From: Candidatus Saccharibacteria bacterium UBA2112
GTDB lineage: Bacteria > Patescibacteriota > Saccharimonadia > Saccharimonadales > Saccharimonadaceae
DNA length: 32,601 bases
Assembly (NCBI GenBank): GCA_002331045.1
Contig: DCYK01000042.1
Location: forward strand, 15,611 to 48,211
Direction of reading: 5' to 3'
Below, piece after piece: positions 14,557 through 24,100 of this stretch. The translations under genes and the position numbers were made by a program. Position 1 is the stretch's first letter, and each line of letters opens with the position of its first letter. Below the pieces are notes generated by a model. That model did no database searches, was not told the DNA's origin, and saw nothing but the letters and a program-made list of their open reading frames with translations.

Positions 14557-14916
14557 TCACACCTCGTCCGAACGTTGGCGCGATCCAAGCATCAAAAGGC
14601 TCACGAGCAGCCACATAATCAATGCATAGATAAACACAGCAAAGAGTGAGCTGAGCTCAAAAACCGAGGCACCGTACGATGGTTCATACTGAAACATATT
14701 AAAGAATGGAGCAACAAACAAGCTGCTGAGGTCATAAATGAAATCGACAAAACCATTGCCCCTATTTGCTGCTAATAATAGGAGGAGCATTCGCAACAAG
14801 ATAATAGAGATTATCACCCCAAATACAAAATAAATGAGCCGGGCAACTATCGTGAGAGGAGAAGGTGATTCTTCCTGTACGATTTCTGTTGTTTCAACGT
14901 GTTTCTTCGCGACCAT
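14557..14916 (-). CDS. YggT-family-like membrane protein, 119 aa
   Basis: Two to three membrane helices: about residues 24-49 (IVARLIYFVFGVIISIILLRMLL) and 90-112. Between them is a conserved-looking segment, RGNGFVDFIYDLSSLFVAPFFNMF, that resembles the YggT/PF02325 pattern of a helix, an Asn/Gly turn and a PF-x-x-x-F motif. YggT proteins act in osmotic response or cell-division membranes, but their precise role is unsettled. The start was set at ATG 14916, which has AAGGA 7 nt upstream; a longer in-frame start at 14967 has no such site. Confidence 0.7.
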   Translation of the reverse strand: MVAKKHVETTEIVQEESPSPLTIVARLIYFVFGVIISIILLRMLLLLLAANRGNGFVDFIYDLSSLFVAPFFNMFQYEPSYGASVFELSSLFAVFIYALIMWLLVSLLMLGSRQRSDEV

Positions 14917-15022
14917 GGCATTTTCCTTTCTTTGAATTTGCTTGTGTACGCCCCTCTTTTTTATCATCTATAACTGATATTTTCCTTAAATACTGCTCGT
15001 CGTATTTTTTGCTCTGACACGG

Positions 15023-15038
15023 TATAATGATGGCATTG
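15023..15038 (+). promoter_or_regulatory. -10 box TATAAT before the glycosidase-like gene
   Basis: TATAAT at 15023-15028. The ATG codons at 15027 and 15030 overlap or touch this box, so the first usable ATG is 15039, leaving a 3-4 nt leader. A TTG at 15036 with a 7-nt gap is the alternative. Confidence 0.5.
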
Positions 15039-16154
15039 ATGGAAAAGTTCACACGTCGCATCGGAGGGATCCTTGGCACACTACGTGCTGAGTATTGGCA
15101 ACTCCATAATCGCTACCTTGCCGATTATCAAAAGTTTAATGGTGATGCTCGACAGATTTCGCAACAAGTTATCGACAAACTCTGGGAAGGTGATTTTTAT
15201 CGTACCAGCCTCGGCCACTTTGATTTTTTTTGGATGCGTGACTTTGGCACAGTTGCAGATTCACTCGTAAAATTAGGCTACGACGAAAAGGTTCATCACA
15301 CACTATCATGGGCACTCTATCACTATCACCGCGCCGGAGAGGTGACGCTCTGCATCGATAAAGCAGGCAACACATTCAATGCCCCCGCCAAAAAGAGTGT
15401 CGATGCTTTGCCCTGGCTTCTTCATAGCATCGTCGTCAGTAACTACCCGCTCAATAAAATGGAGCGGAAGTTTCTCGAGCGACAGCTGCATGGCTATTGC
15501 AAAGGTCTTCTTGAACCAAAGACCGGTAGTTTACGACAAGACGTGCGATATGCTGAACTACGCGATGCAGTTAATTACGATCGGAGCGCCTATGCAATAA
15601 CACTCATTGCACGCATGGCCGATTGCGTCGAACAATTGAAGTTAGAAAACTTTTCCTACTCAGCATCACAATACCGTGAAGTTCTATTAAAGGACTATTG
15701 GAATGGTGAATTCTTTCAGGCAGATTCCGTAACAAACGTATGGAGCTCTGAATGCGGCTTGATGCCATTCTTTCTTGGTGTCATCGATGATAAAGAGAAG
15801 GTGTTTCAAACATTTGAATACATTGATCGCGAGAAATTAGCAGAACCATACCCTATGCAATACTGTAAACAGCAAGAGCAATTCAACTTTCGTCTCGGCA
15901 TGGGAAAATGGCTCATGCCAAACTACACTGGTACAACAATTTGGACATGGCATGGAACGTTTTACCTACACTTACTGCGCCACTACGACCATCCCGACTA
16001 TGATAAGCACTACCGTAAGTTTGCCCAGCTCATTGAACGCCACCGCACCTACCCTGAAATGGTCGGGCCCAAAGGTGAGTGGTACACTACTCCTATCTAT
16101 AATGGTGATCCTGGTATGATCTGGGCAGCCTTGTTTTTGGAATTAGACTTTTAA
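15039..16154 (+). CDS. Six-hairpin glycosidase-like protein (amylo-1,6-glucosidase / invertase type), 371 aa
   Basis: An all-helical protein with the repeating pattern of an (alpha/alpha)6 barrel. Blocks that support this are DFFWMRDFGTVADSLVKLGY (about residues 63-82, with a W-x-R-D motif), LRDAVNYDRSAYAI, a glycine/tryptophan-rich NYTGTTIWTWHGTFY, and a final EWYTTPIYNGDPGMIWAALF. Such blocks occur in GH15/GH100-like and glycogen-debranching glucosidases, where acidic residues in them act in catalysis. No signal peptide is seen, so a cytosolic role in sugar or glycogen breakdown is likely. The exact family and substrate are not settled. It is divergent from the YggT-like gene and has a TATAAT box just before the start. 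Confidence 0.75.
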   Translation: MEKFTRRIGGILGTLRAEYWQLHNRYLADYQKFNGDARQISQQVIDKLWEGDFYRTSLGHFDFFWMRDFGTVADSLVKLGYDEKVHHTLSWALYHYHRAGEVTLCIDKAGNTFNAPAKKSVDALPWLLHSIVVSNYPLNKMERKFLERQLHGYCKGLLEPKTGSLRQDVRYAELRDAVNYDRSAYAITLIARMADCVEQLKLENFSYSASQYREVLLKDYWNGEFFQADSVTNVWSSECGLMPFFLGVIDDKEKVFQTFEYIDREKLAEPYPMQYCKQQEQFNFRLGMGKWLMPNYTGTTIWTWHGTFYLHLLRHYDHPDYDKHYRKFAQLIERHRTYPEMVGPKGEWYTTPIYNGDPGMIWAALFLELDF

Positions 16155-16232
16155 GAGCAACGTGCTTCCGTTAGGTTTTCGTGCATCTTTCTGACATACT
16201 ATGACTACATTGTGTAGGCAAAGGAAGCAAAA

Positions 16233-16571
16233 ATGGAACACTCCAACGTTATTGATGCACGATCTGGATTCGCAGGCCGCCGTCGGGAAGGTTTGAAATC
16301 CGAAGATCGTAAAGAGCAAGGCAGAGTCATTCTTTTGCGTACTGTCATCGATGAAGTATCCGAGACTGAGCACGAAGCAGATCCCGCCAGTTATGCAAAG
16401 CTTGTGGAACTGACAAATGTTCTCTACGAAAGAGGTGATGTCGACGCGTCACTGTACCTTCAAACATACGGATGGAACATCCTTGTCAATTCACCCGAAG
16501 AGGCAGAACGCATGCTATCGGATATTGTTGAATACCTCAATGTACATAAGAACCTCTACCCTTCCGCATAA
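16233..16571 (+). CDS. Small hypothetical protein, 112 aa
   Basis: Not recognised. It is soluble, acidic and mostly helical: the start is basic (GRRREGLKSEDRKEQGR), and the rest contains VIDEVSETEHEADPASYAKLVEL and a C-terminal EEAERMLSDIVEYLNVHK helix. There is no membrane or signal segment. An AAGGA Shine-Dalgarno lies upstream of ATG, and a strong terminator begins 1 nt after the TAA, which supports a real single-gene unit. Confidence 0.65.
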   Translation: MEHSNVIDARSGFAGRRREGLKSEDRKEQGRVILLRTVIDEVSETEHEADPASYAKLVELTNVLYERGDVDASLYLQTYGWNILVNSPEEAERMLSDIVEYLNVHKNLYPSA

Positions 16572-16604
16572 CAAAAACTCCGCGCGAAATACACGGAGTT
16601 TTTG
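16572..16604. terminator. Bidirectional terminator
   Basis: CAAAAACTCCG (16572-16582), 11-nt loop, CGGAGTTTTTG (16594-16604): a perfect 11-bp stem with A and T runs on its flanks, so it can stop transcripts from both sides. It serves the small gene on the left and dnaK on the right. Confidence 0.9.
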
Positions 16605-16619
16605 TTATTGATCGACGAG

Positions 16620-18539
16620 TTATTTTTCGTCTTTCTTATCGTCCTTATCGTCGACAACTTCGCCTTCAACAGGTTCATCCTTTTTGTCATCAGACTTTTC
16701 GCTATCGTCGCTTGATGCCTCGGCCTCCTTGCTGGCCGCCTCGTACATTTTTGCACCGATTGGCATGATTTTGTCGTTAAGCGCCTTTACTGCCGCCTCT
16801 AATTCATCCTTCAATGCGTCAGTATTGTCCTTTACTTTCTTCGCTTCCTCGACAGCCTCTTTGATAGTCTTCACATCGTCGTCGCTTATCTTGTCCTTGT
16901 ACTCATCGGGCATTTTCTCGGCTTGATAGATTGCGTTTTCTAACTGGTTACGCAGATCCACCGATTCACGCTTTTTCTTATCCTCATCGGCATGCATTTC
17001 AGCTTCTTTTTGCGCCTTTTCAATATCTTCTTTGCTCATATTGCCGCTATCCTGAATAGTGACAGAGTTCTCCTTGCCAGTACCCTTATCTTTAGCGGTC
17101 ACATTCAAGATACCATTCGCATCGAGACTGAATGTCACTTCGATTTGTGGCACACCGCGTGGTGCTGGTGCAATACCATCCAGCACAAAGCGCCCTAGTG
17201 ATTTATTGTCAGCAGCCATCTCACGCTCACCTTGCAGCACATGGATCTCTACCTGTGGTTGGTTATCAGCTGCAGTGCTAAATGTTTCGGATTTACTCGT
17301 TGGCACCGTCGTATTGCGCTCAATCAGCTTAGTAGAGACACCACCCATTGTTTCAATACCGAGAGATAGTGGCGTAACGTCGAGCAGTAGTACATCCTTG
17401 ACATCACCTTGCAGCACGCCAGCTTGAATTGCTGCACCCACCGCTACAACCTCGTCAGGGTTCACGCCTTTCAGCGGATCCTTGCCAAAGATACTTTTTA
17501 CCTTTTCGACAACCGCTGGCATACGGGTCATACCACCAACTAATACAACCTCATTGATATCACTTGCCTTGAGATCTGCGTCCTTTAGCGCTTTTTCGAC
17601 AGGATCAGCCAAACGAGTGATCAAATCCTTGACGAGCTCTTCTAGTTTGGCACGCGTCAATTTATATTCGAAATGTTTTGGACCATCAGCATCAGCGGTG
17701 ATGAACGGTAGGTTAACTTCATACTCGCTCGTCGTGGAAAGTTCTTTCTTGGCTTTTTCTGCCTCGTCTTTCAAGCGCTGCATAGCTGCTTTGTCGGATT
17801 TTAGATCAACACCTTCCTCGTTCTTGAAGACATCGATGAAATGATTAACGATACGATTATCAAAATCTTCACCGCCAAGATGCGTATCGCCATTTGTTGA
17901 ACGGACCTCAAATACCCCGTCACCAAGTTCCAGAATTGACACATCAAATGTTCCGCCACCAAGGTCGAATACGGCAATCTTTTCATCCTTTTTGCTTTCC
18001 AGGCCGTAAGCAAGTGCTGCTGCCGTTGGCTCGTTGATGATGCGTTTAACCTCAAGACCAGCAATCTTGCCAGCATCCTTCGTCGCCTGGCGTTGGCTGT
18101 CGTCAAAGTATGCAGGCACTGTGATAATCGCCTCAGTTACCTTGTCACCCAAGAAAGCTTCAGCGTCAGCTTTGAGCTTGGATAGGATCATTGCCGATAC
18201 TTCTTCTGGCGTATACTCTTTTTCACCCATCTTGACTGCGACACCCGTACCTTTTGAGACAATTTCGTATGGCATGATATCGTGATCACGCTGAACTTCA
18301 TCGTCCTTAAACTTGCGGCCAATTAAACGCTTGACGCCATAGATCGTATTCTTTGCGTTTGTGACCCGTTGACGCTGAGCAACCTGCCCAACGAGGCGAT
18401 CACCCTTTTTGTTTACCGCCACCACTGATGGAGTTGTACGGTTTCCCTCAGCATTCGCGATAACTTCCGGTTTGCCAGCAACCATGTATGCCATAGCTGA
18501 ATTGGTTGTACCTAAGTCGATACCGATAATTTTACCCAT
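16620..18539 (-). CDS. dnaK: Chaperone DnaK (Hsp70), 639 aa
   Basis: ATP-driven chaperone. The nucleotide-binding domain starts [15 protein letters not shown] and has the phosphate-2 motif [13 protein letters not shown] and the adenosine motif [13 protein letters not shown] (about residue 340). The linker is [15 protein letters not shown], followed by the substrate-binding beta domain and a helical lid. The acidic and Lys-rich tail ends DDKKDEK. Length and order are those of normal bacterial DnaK. GGAAGG lies about 11 nt before ATG. It is transcribed alone from a CIRCE-controlled promoter, with a terminator just after the stop; dnaJ is a separate unit downstream. Confidence 0.98.
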   Translation of the reverse strand: MGKIIGIDLGTTNSAMAYMVAGKPEVIANAEGNRTTPSVVAVNKKGDRLVGQVAQRQRVTNAKNTIYGVKRLIGRKFKDDEVQRDHDIMPYEIVSKGTGVAVKMGEKEYTPEEVSAMILSKLKADAEAFLGDKVTEAIITVPAYFDDSQRQATKDAGKIAGLEVKRIINEPTAAALAYGLESKKDEKIAVFDLGGGTFDVSILELGDGVFEVRSTNGDTHLGGEDFDNRIVNHFIDVFKNEEGVDLKSDKAAMQRLKDEAEKAKKELSTTSEYEVNLPFITADADGPKHFEYKLTRAKLEELVKDLITRLADPVEKALKDADLKASDINEVVLVGGMTRMPAVVEKVKSIFGKDPLKGVNPDEVVAVGAAIQAGVLQGDVKDVLLLDVTPLSLGIETMGGVSTKLIERNTTVPTSKSETFSTAADNQPQVEIHVLQGEREMAADNKSLGRFVLDGIAPAPRGVPQIEVTFSLDANGILNVTAKDKGTGKENSVTIQDSGNMSKEDIEKAQKEAEMHADEDKKKRESVDLRNQLENAIYQAEKMPDEYKDKISDDDVKTIKEAVEEAKKVKDNTDALKDELEAAVKALNDKIMPIGAKMYEAASKEAEASSDDSEKSDDKKDEPVEGEVVDDKDDKKDEK

Positions 18540-18588
18540 TTTGTTACATCCCTTCCTTTTGTTACCTATATCTTGATTCGTTAATCCT

Positions 18589-18600
18589 ATTCTAGCACTC
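18589..18600 (-). promoter_or_regulatory. CIRCE half-site and possible second dnaK promoter
   Basis: CTAGCACTC at 18592-18600 matches one arm of the CIRCE element, with no second arm at the right distance. On the minus strand it reads TGCTAGAAT, an extended -10, and would give a leader of about 42 nt. Confidence 0.35.
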
Positions 18601-18625
18601 TACCATTTAGATTGCCAATAGCTTC

Positions 18626-18655
18626 AGTATACAAAAACTAGCACTCTAGTGTCAA
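18626..18655 (-). promoter_or_regulatory. dnaK promoter TTGACA-18-TATACT
   Basis: -35 TTGACA (plus 18650-18655) lies within the CIRCE spacer, followed by an 18-nt spacer and -10 TATACT (plus 18626-18631). The leader to ATG is about 80 nt. The arrangement matches that at dnaJ. Confidence 0.85.
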
Positions 18656-18664
18656 GAGTGCTAG
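18638..18664. promoter_or_regulatory. CIRCE operator (HrcA site) of dnaK
   Basis: Perfect palindrome CTAGCACTC (18638-18646), 9-nt spacer, GAGTGCTAG (18656-18664). It covers the -35 of dnaK and ends 12 nt before the stop codon of the upstream surface-protein operon. Confidence 0.96.
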
Positions 18665-18676
18665 TATTATCCTCAA

Positions 18677-19303
18677 TTAAAACATTTGATAGAAGGGCAT
18701 AGCCGGTAATAACTGCGCCGCAACGCCCCTTGTACCACTTCCTCCACTCCATGTGTAAGTTGTTGATCCAGGTACGTTATCGTCACCACCAAGTGTTGCC
18801 CAGAGCACAAAGATCTGGTTAGTGTCATTCTCATACCGAGTCGTTTTGTTGAACGAAGTAATGTTCGAGGAGCTCCCCCCGATAATAATTGCACTCATGC
18901 CGTCGACAGGCGTTGCAATAGTTAATGAGGCCGTCGATGAGGTTGTCGCAACCGAATCTCCGAAAGCACCAACACCGGTATATGACGCTGAGTTAGCAGC
19001 CATACCCGTTGAGCCCGAAACTGTATAGCTGACGACAACTGTTTTGGATCCGGGGGGAGGCGCAAGAATACCAAAAAAGTAAACAGAACCAGCGCCATCA
19101 ATATCTGCAAACCCGAGCACCTCCATACTTATACCCGCATACGTTGCCGATGGAACTGCAGTCCCGTTTTTACCCACAACCACACCCACAACAACAGCTA
19201 GATTTGAATAGTCCAACGGAGTATGTGTCCAGGTGAGCGTAATCGTTCCTGATGAGGCGTTGTCTGTTCCACCCGGTCCTGTTGTGTCAAATCTAACTGC
19301 CAT
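18677..19303 (-). CDS. Beta-rich surface or tail-like protein, 208 aa
   Basis: Last gene of the fibre operon. There is no signal peptide and no membrane segment. The sequence is rich in Gly, Ser, Thr and Val in alternating strands, with blocks such as TITLTWTHTPLDYSNLAVVVGV and TGVGAFGDSVATTSST. This is a pattern seen in phage or metagenome tail-associated proteins, and I recognise no enzymatic motif. It ends with a short hydrophobic MPFYQMF. Its ATG overlaps the TAA of the previous gene by 1 nt (TAATG), so the two are coupled. No terminator separates it from the dnaK promoter. Confidence 0.7.
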   Translation of the reverse strand: MAVRFDTTGPGGTDNASSGTITLTWTHTPLDYSNLAVVVGVVVGKNGTAVPSATYAGISMEVLGFADIDGAGSVYFFGILAPPPGSKTVVVSYTVSGSTGMAANSASYTGVGAFGDSVATTSSTASLTIATPVDGMSAIIIGGSSSNITSFNKTTRYENDTNQIFVLWATLGGDDNVPGSTTYTWSGGSGTRGVAAQLLPAMPFYQMF

Positions 19304-19944
19304 TAGTATCCAGTTCCATCAGAAGCAACACACACCCATTTTCCAGCAGTGCTATCATAAATAAAGCCCACCAGGTGCGTCTTGCCTGCAACCGTTGATG
19401 TCAGAAGTGTTGAACTACCAGAAGAGATGAAGTAGGTGCCGTTCCAAGTAACCGTGTGTGCTGCAGGACCACTAATTCGTATCATCAGCTTTTGGCCATC
19501 CGCTGGAGACCCCGATGCACTAAGAGACGTGATATTTGTCGCTAGCGCAGTGATATTATATTGATCATAGAGATCGGTGTTCACCGTAGGTGTAGCAGAT
19601 GAGGTAGTTGATCCAACGCGCGGAGTAAGTCGTTTGTTCGTTAGCGTCTCTACTCCAGTCAATGTCGCAAAATCGCTATCACTCAGTGCGGCATTAAACT
19701 GTGTCGTCGTGCCAGACAGCGTATTCGATGCCAGTGAAATCGTCTTGTTTGCCAACGAATCAGTTGAAGAACGACCGACCAGCGTGTCGGTGCTTGCCGG
19801 AAATGTATAGGTATTACTCCCACTTCCATTAAGTGTCACATTCGCGCCAGTAACAGTTAGCTGTCGTTTTGTGCCCCCACCAGCTAATTTGAACCCGTCT
19901 GATTCATTACTGTATTCCTGTCCTGCTGCATTTGTTGTTGCCAT
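19303..19944 (-). CDS. Tail-fibre-like surface protein, 213 aa
   Basis: It carries two copies of the phage tail-fibre motif (SLANKTISLASNTLSG and ETLTNKRLTP) and an FNAALSDSDFATLTGVE segment also present in the 1417-residue protein. The C-terminal half is a beta domain (LYDQYNITALATNITSL through FIYDSTAGKWVCVASDGTGY) typical of fibre tips. No signal peptide is present. The start at 19944 follows an AAGGGG Shine-Dalgarno; a longer reading from 20085 would run through the previous gene. It overlaps the next gene by 1 nt. Confidence 0.8.
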   Translation of the reverse strand: MATTNAAGQEYSNESDGFKLAGGGTKRQLTVTGANVTLNGSGSNTYTFPASTDTLVGRSSTDSLANKTISLASNTLSGTTTQFNAALSDSDFATLTGVETLTNKRLTPRVGSTTSSATPTVNTDLYDQYNITALATNITSLSASGSPADGQKLMIRISGPAAHTVTWNGTYFISSGSSTLLTSTVAGKTHLVGFIYDSTAGKWVCVASDGTGY

Positions 19945-19955
19945 GCTACCCCTTA

Positions 19956-21140
19956 TTATAACGTAATTGACGAGACGCCTGTAATTGACGAGACGCCTGT
20001 AATTGTTGCGTTTTGACTCACGAGCCCCGACACATCGACGACGCCATATCGCACGATCACGGTATTGCCAGTACGATGAACCCAATGTTGAATTGTCCCA
20101 GTGGGATCGATAATCCGCGCATTAAGCGAACCACGCATATGCGCAGTCCCTGTACCATTCGTACTGGTATACCATTCGAGTCCTATTTGGTCAGCCCCTC
20201 TAGTTGTGTTTGCACCCGAGGGCCAGGCGATGGTGCCATAAGAGCCATCGCCTTCATTGACATTTGTATCAAGCGCCCGCGTAACAATTAGACTGCTGTT
20301 TTGCATCACATGCACCCAACCAACGCCATCATTTTGCGCAGCTGCGTCTGCATCAGTTACTGAAAAAATAACCTGCGATGTCGACGTATCCGGATAGACC
20401 AATGCAAGTGTATCAGCAAGTCCCGTCTCGCTACTGTCACCCTCCATCGATGCCTCAATTAACGCTGTTGACCAGTCGCCCGTATCAAACGTTGAGCCGC
20501 TCACTCCATCCACGTGAGTATTCAATGCTACTGTCTCACTCGCGCTATCATGTGAAGCAGATCTCCCGTGACCTATGTTCCAGGCCGCTCCAGTAAACTC
20601 AACCACATCCACATATACCGTAATCTCGCCACCTGTATTATTGCGGCTTGCGACCACATTTCCCGAACCATCCATCGAGACGGCTATCGTTGCCTGATCC
20701 CAGCTACTATTGCTTGCTTGGCTTGTGACACTGCCCGTCATGAATGGTACGCATTTATCTTCGTTTACTATACCTACTACCGCCTGAGATCCACTTGCAT
20801 TGCCAGTGCTGATAGTAACTGCTGTATGAGCACGGACAACAAATTCATGCTCACCACCTGGCGGGCCTGTGTAACGCCACACTTCACCTATGAGCTTAAC
20901 CGTCGTAGTGTCCGAACGGTGAAAGGTTAGTGTATTTATTCCTGATAGTTCAATCCCAACATTTCCCATATCCGGCCCTATACTCGCCGTAGACGCTATC
21001 GGTCCACCCGACGATTTACGCGTACCACTATTGAGGCGTACAAAGGCCGCATCGGTGCCAACCGCCGCATTTGTTAATATGTACGTGCTACCGTTGGCTC
21101 CTACATCTATATCAAATGTTTCTATCGCTATATTCGCCAT
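19956..21140 (-). CDS. Beta-rich surface protein, 394 aa
   Basis: A large Ser/Thr/Gly-rich beta protein without signal peptide or membrane helices. No family is recognised. Internal stretches such as EVWRYTGPPGGEHEFVVRAH, WDQATIAVSMDGSGNVVASR and GWVHVMQNSSLIVTRALDTN suggest repeated jelly-roll or Ig-like strands, as in viral and cell-surface structural proteins. The C terminus has a short duplication, ITGVSSITGVSSITL, coded by an 18-nt tandem repeat. It is the third gene of the operon: its ATG is 1 nt after the stop of the 1417-residue gene. Confidence 0.75.
   Translation of the reverse strand: MANIAIETFDIDVGANGSTYILTNAAVGTDAAFVRLNSGTRKSSGGPIASTASIGPDMGNVGIELSGINTLTFHRSDTTTVKLIGEVWRYTGPPGGEHEFVVRAHTAVTISTGNASGSQAVVGIVNEDKCVPFMTGSVTSQASNSSWDQATIAVSMDGSGNVVASRNNTGGEITVYVDVVEFTGAAWNIGHGRSASHDSASETVALNTHVDGVSGSTFDTGDWSTALIEASMEGDSSETGLADTLALVYPDTSTSQVIFSVTDADAAAQNDGVGWVHVMQNSSLIVTRALDTNVNEGDGSYGTIAWPSGANTTRGADQIGLEWYTSTNGTGTAHMRGSLNARIIDPTGTIQHWVHRTGNTVIVRYGVVDVSGLVSQNATITGVSSITGVSSITL
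19963..19998 (-). repeat. 18-nt tandem repeat inside the 394-aa gene
   Basis: The 18-nt unit GTAATTGACGAGACGCCT occurs twice in tandem, followed by a partial third copy. It duplicates six residues (ITGVSS) at the protein C terminus without shifting the frame. Confidence 0.85.
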
Positions 21141-21141
21141 T

Positions 21142-24100
21142 CTATGCCACCGTAATATTTCCTACGCTTGATGCCACCACCCATGTAGTATTTGCAGTCA
21201 CGCATACAATCTCAACCGTATCGTATCGGTTCGTGGATCCAATATACCCACCAGTCCCCGCTGTTGTACTCGAAGCACCGAAATGAATTGTCTCGCCAGA
21301 GTTCTGCGCTATCCTCCACCCCCCCGCACCCTTGCCAATCACGCGGACCGTCGAACCAACCGCTGCGGTTGTTGGAAGGGTAATGGTCACAAGCGATGCA
21401 TTATTCGCAATATATCCTCCATTAGTCACGGCAGCTTGACTCGTGCTCGTCACCTCTTGCCATGAAATACTACCAGCTCCAGCCGCGGTATCAACATAGT
21501 CCTTTACTGCAGCCGAAGTTGGAATTGTCGTGTCGTTATCGTTTGATCCTATACCTTCCGATTCGATCACTACCGCACTGGTAGCCAGGTTGGATACAGT
21601 AATGTTTGATATCGTATTACTACTGGCAGAGATCGTTTTATTGGTGAGAATTTGGCTGTCTGAAATAGTAGCAACTTGGGCGCTCCCAGCATATACCTTT
21701 CCCGCACCCTTTGGTAATAAGTCGATATCAATATTTGCGTCAATACCGTCAGCAACAATCGCCGAAGGTGTACCCGCACTGGTATAGATGATGACTCCAG
21801 CATAACCCTTAGGGGCAAGGTAAAGGTTGATATTCGTATCGCTACCTTCTGCTACAACTGCAGGACCACCCCCCGAAACACCATTAAGTATACTTATATA
21901 ATTCACGGCACTCGCAGTTGGCGACATAGATAATATGACGTTACCATTTGTGTCTAGGAAGCCATTTGTGCGGGCACTCGCTAACGTCTTGTTCGCTAGG
22001 GTGGCAGTACCATTATCAACATAATCTTTATTTGTTAGATGGCTCCCCGCCGTTGGCGCCACACTTCCGATGACATTACCGTCCTTGTCCACTGACAGTT
22101 TGGGTGCACCTGACAAATCCCAGATTTGCGTACCCGTTGTTGTTGTCGTACCGCCCGTATAGGAAACAGTTGCTTGATACTCTTTGATACTAAAATCATA
22201 GGTATAGTACCCATCAAGCTTTAAATACACTAACGCAGACTTGTCCGTCTGCTTGTAGATCACAATATCATTAATAGCAGTTGCAACATCGACATTACCT
22301 GTACCGATAACAGCACTCATAATATTATCACCGCTATAATCACTTCGATTCGACAGCAAAATCGTCCATTGTGCCATATTCGTCTCAGTCCATCCACCGA
22401 TGCGACCAGTAATAGTAATACTGCAGTAATTACTCGAATTATCAATAGGCAGTGTTGCCAAAAGACGATATTCAGTCGAAGCAGCATAGCCTCTATCGGT
22501 GACTTGGGTGCCCTCAGCCTTGCCCGCAAGATCTGCTACGGTAGCAAAATCTGCGTCCGTCAAGGCGGTATTGAACTCGGCTAACGTTCCCGTTATTGTA
22601 TTCGAACCGAGAGATATTGTTTTATTAGCGAGCGTCTGCGTGCCATTCACGGTGACGTCACCACTGGCAGCCACGGCCTTATCAACGATCTCCTGGGCCC
22701 GTCTACCACTAATAGTCCGTAACGTCGTTGCAGTGCCGGCAGTGATTTCAGTAGAAGTAATTTCAGCGTACGTAGTGTTTGGTGGTGTTGCCCAGGTATT
22801 GTCGCCTCGCAAATAAGTCGATGAGGACTTTGTACCCGTTGCTGTCAAAGACGTCGTCGCGATAATATCAGAAATAGTATTGTCATTGCCGGAGATTGTT
22901 TTATTAGTCAGTATCTGGGAATCTGTCCGCCCCACAAAATTACTCGAAGGGATAGTGAGACCATTTATACTCCCAACAGCTGTAAGACCACTATTCTGGA
23001 ACCCCACGCCACCGCTTCGATCGAAGACTACCCTGATATTATCACCGACATCATCAACTAGCTCGAGAAAATTACTCGACGAATTATAACGTAAACTAAT
23101 ACCATTCTTTGGTGTGCCGGCATTTTCCGAAAACGTTAATGTAGCGCCAGTCGCGGAACTATTTGGTCCAGCTAGCTCGAGTACAACAGGACTGGATGTG
23201 TTACCCACTTTTAGACCATCACTAAATGTTTTATTTGCAAGCGTCTGCGTGCCGCTTGTCGTAACAACTTCCGTGCCATTCGCTTTCAAGCGCCCACTAC
23301 CTTTCGCTACAAGGTTCAGATCAAGATTGGTGTCAGGTCCAGAAACATCAATCGTAGGAGTCTGACCAGACGATACGGCGATGCGAACAGGACCACTCCC
23401 TTTCGGTGCGAGAGTAAGGCCGATATTTGTATCAGAGCCGTCGACACCAAATGTAGGATAATTCCCAGCAGATTGATTGGTAAGATAAAAACGATTAACT
23501 GCGCTCCCTATGGCAACATAATCGAGTATATTATTGCCATTTATATCATTAACCTGGTCAATTCTTGGACCTGTGTGGGTTTTGTTCGTAAGGGTCTGAG
23601 TCCCGTCTATAGTAACAGCACTGCCAGATGACGTACCAGGGTTGCCGATGATAAATGCGTCATCGGTTTTTAGCATATTTGCACCAGAACGATAAAGATT
23701 AGTATCGGAGCCAAAATCGATACCCGTGCTACTCGTCGTATTAGACGGTAAAATTACTTTATTCAATCCAGTTACATGCTTGTCCCAGTTCCATGAGAAA
23801 GGTAAGAGACTTGAACCTTGATAATTGGATAGAATCTCTACCCGAAGCATCGGCATCACAGTATAACTGCCACTATCCGTCCAATCATTCCATTCGATCT
23901 CAATCTGATACCATCGCTCGTTATTATGCAATGAATCAGTAACGTAGAGGGAACTACCCCAGTTCGTGGATCCATTGGCTGAATTGAATGTAGCCGTATC
24001 ACGGAGCGTATATGTCCCGCCTTGTGTAGTAGAAGTATAGACCCGCATTGTTAATCCCGGAAAGCTAATCGCTGTCCACGATGTTTGTACTAGCCACAAG

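Noticed and set aside
14540..14574. Nested hairpin CGTTCGGA/TCCGAACG with inner AGGTG/CACCT as terminator
   Set aside because: The stem is good, but no T tract follows on either strand and it overlaps the stop codon of the YggT-like gene. It may be a structured 3' end, but I would not call it a terminator.
19945..20085. Longer N terminus of the 213-aa fibre protein
   Set aside because: It would read through the coding sequence of the previous gene in another frame, is basic and unlike the rest, and the internal ATG has a good Shine-Dalgarno.
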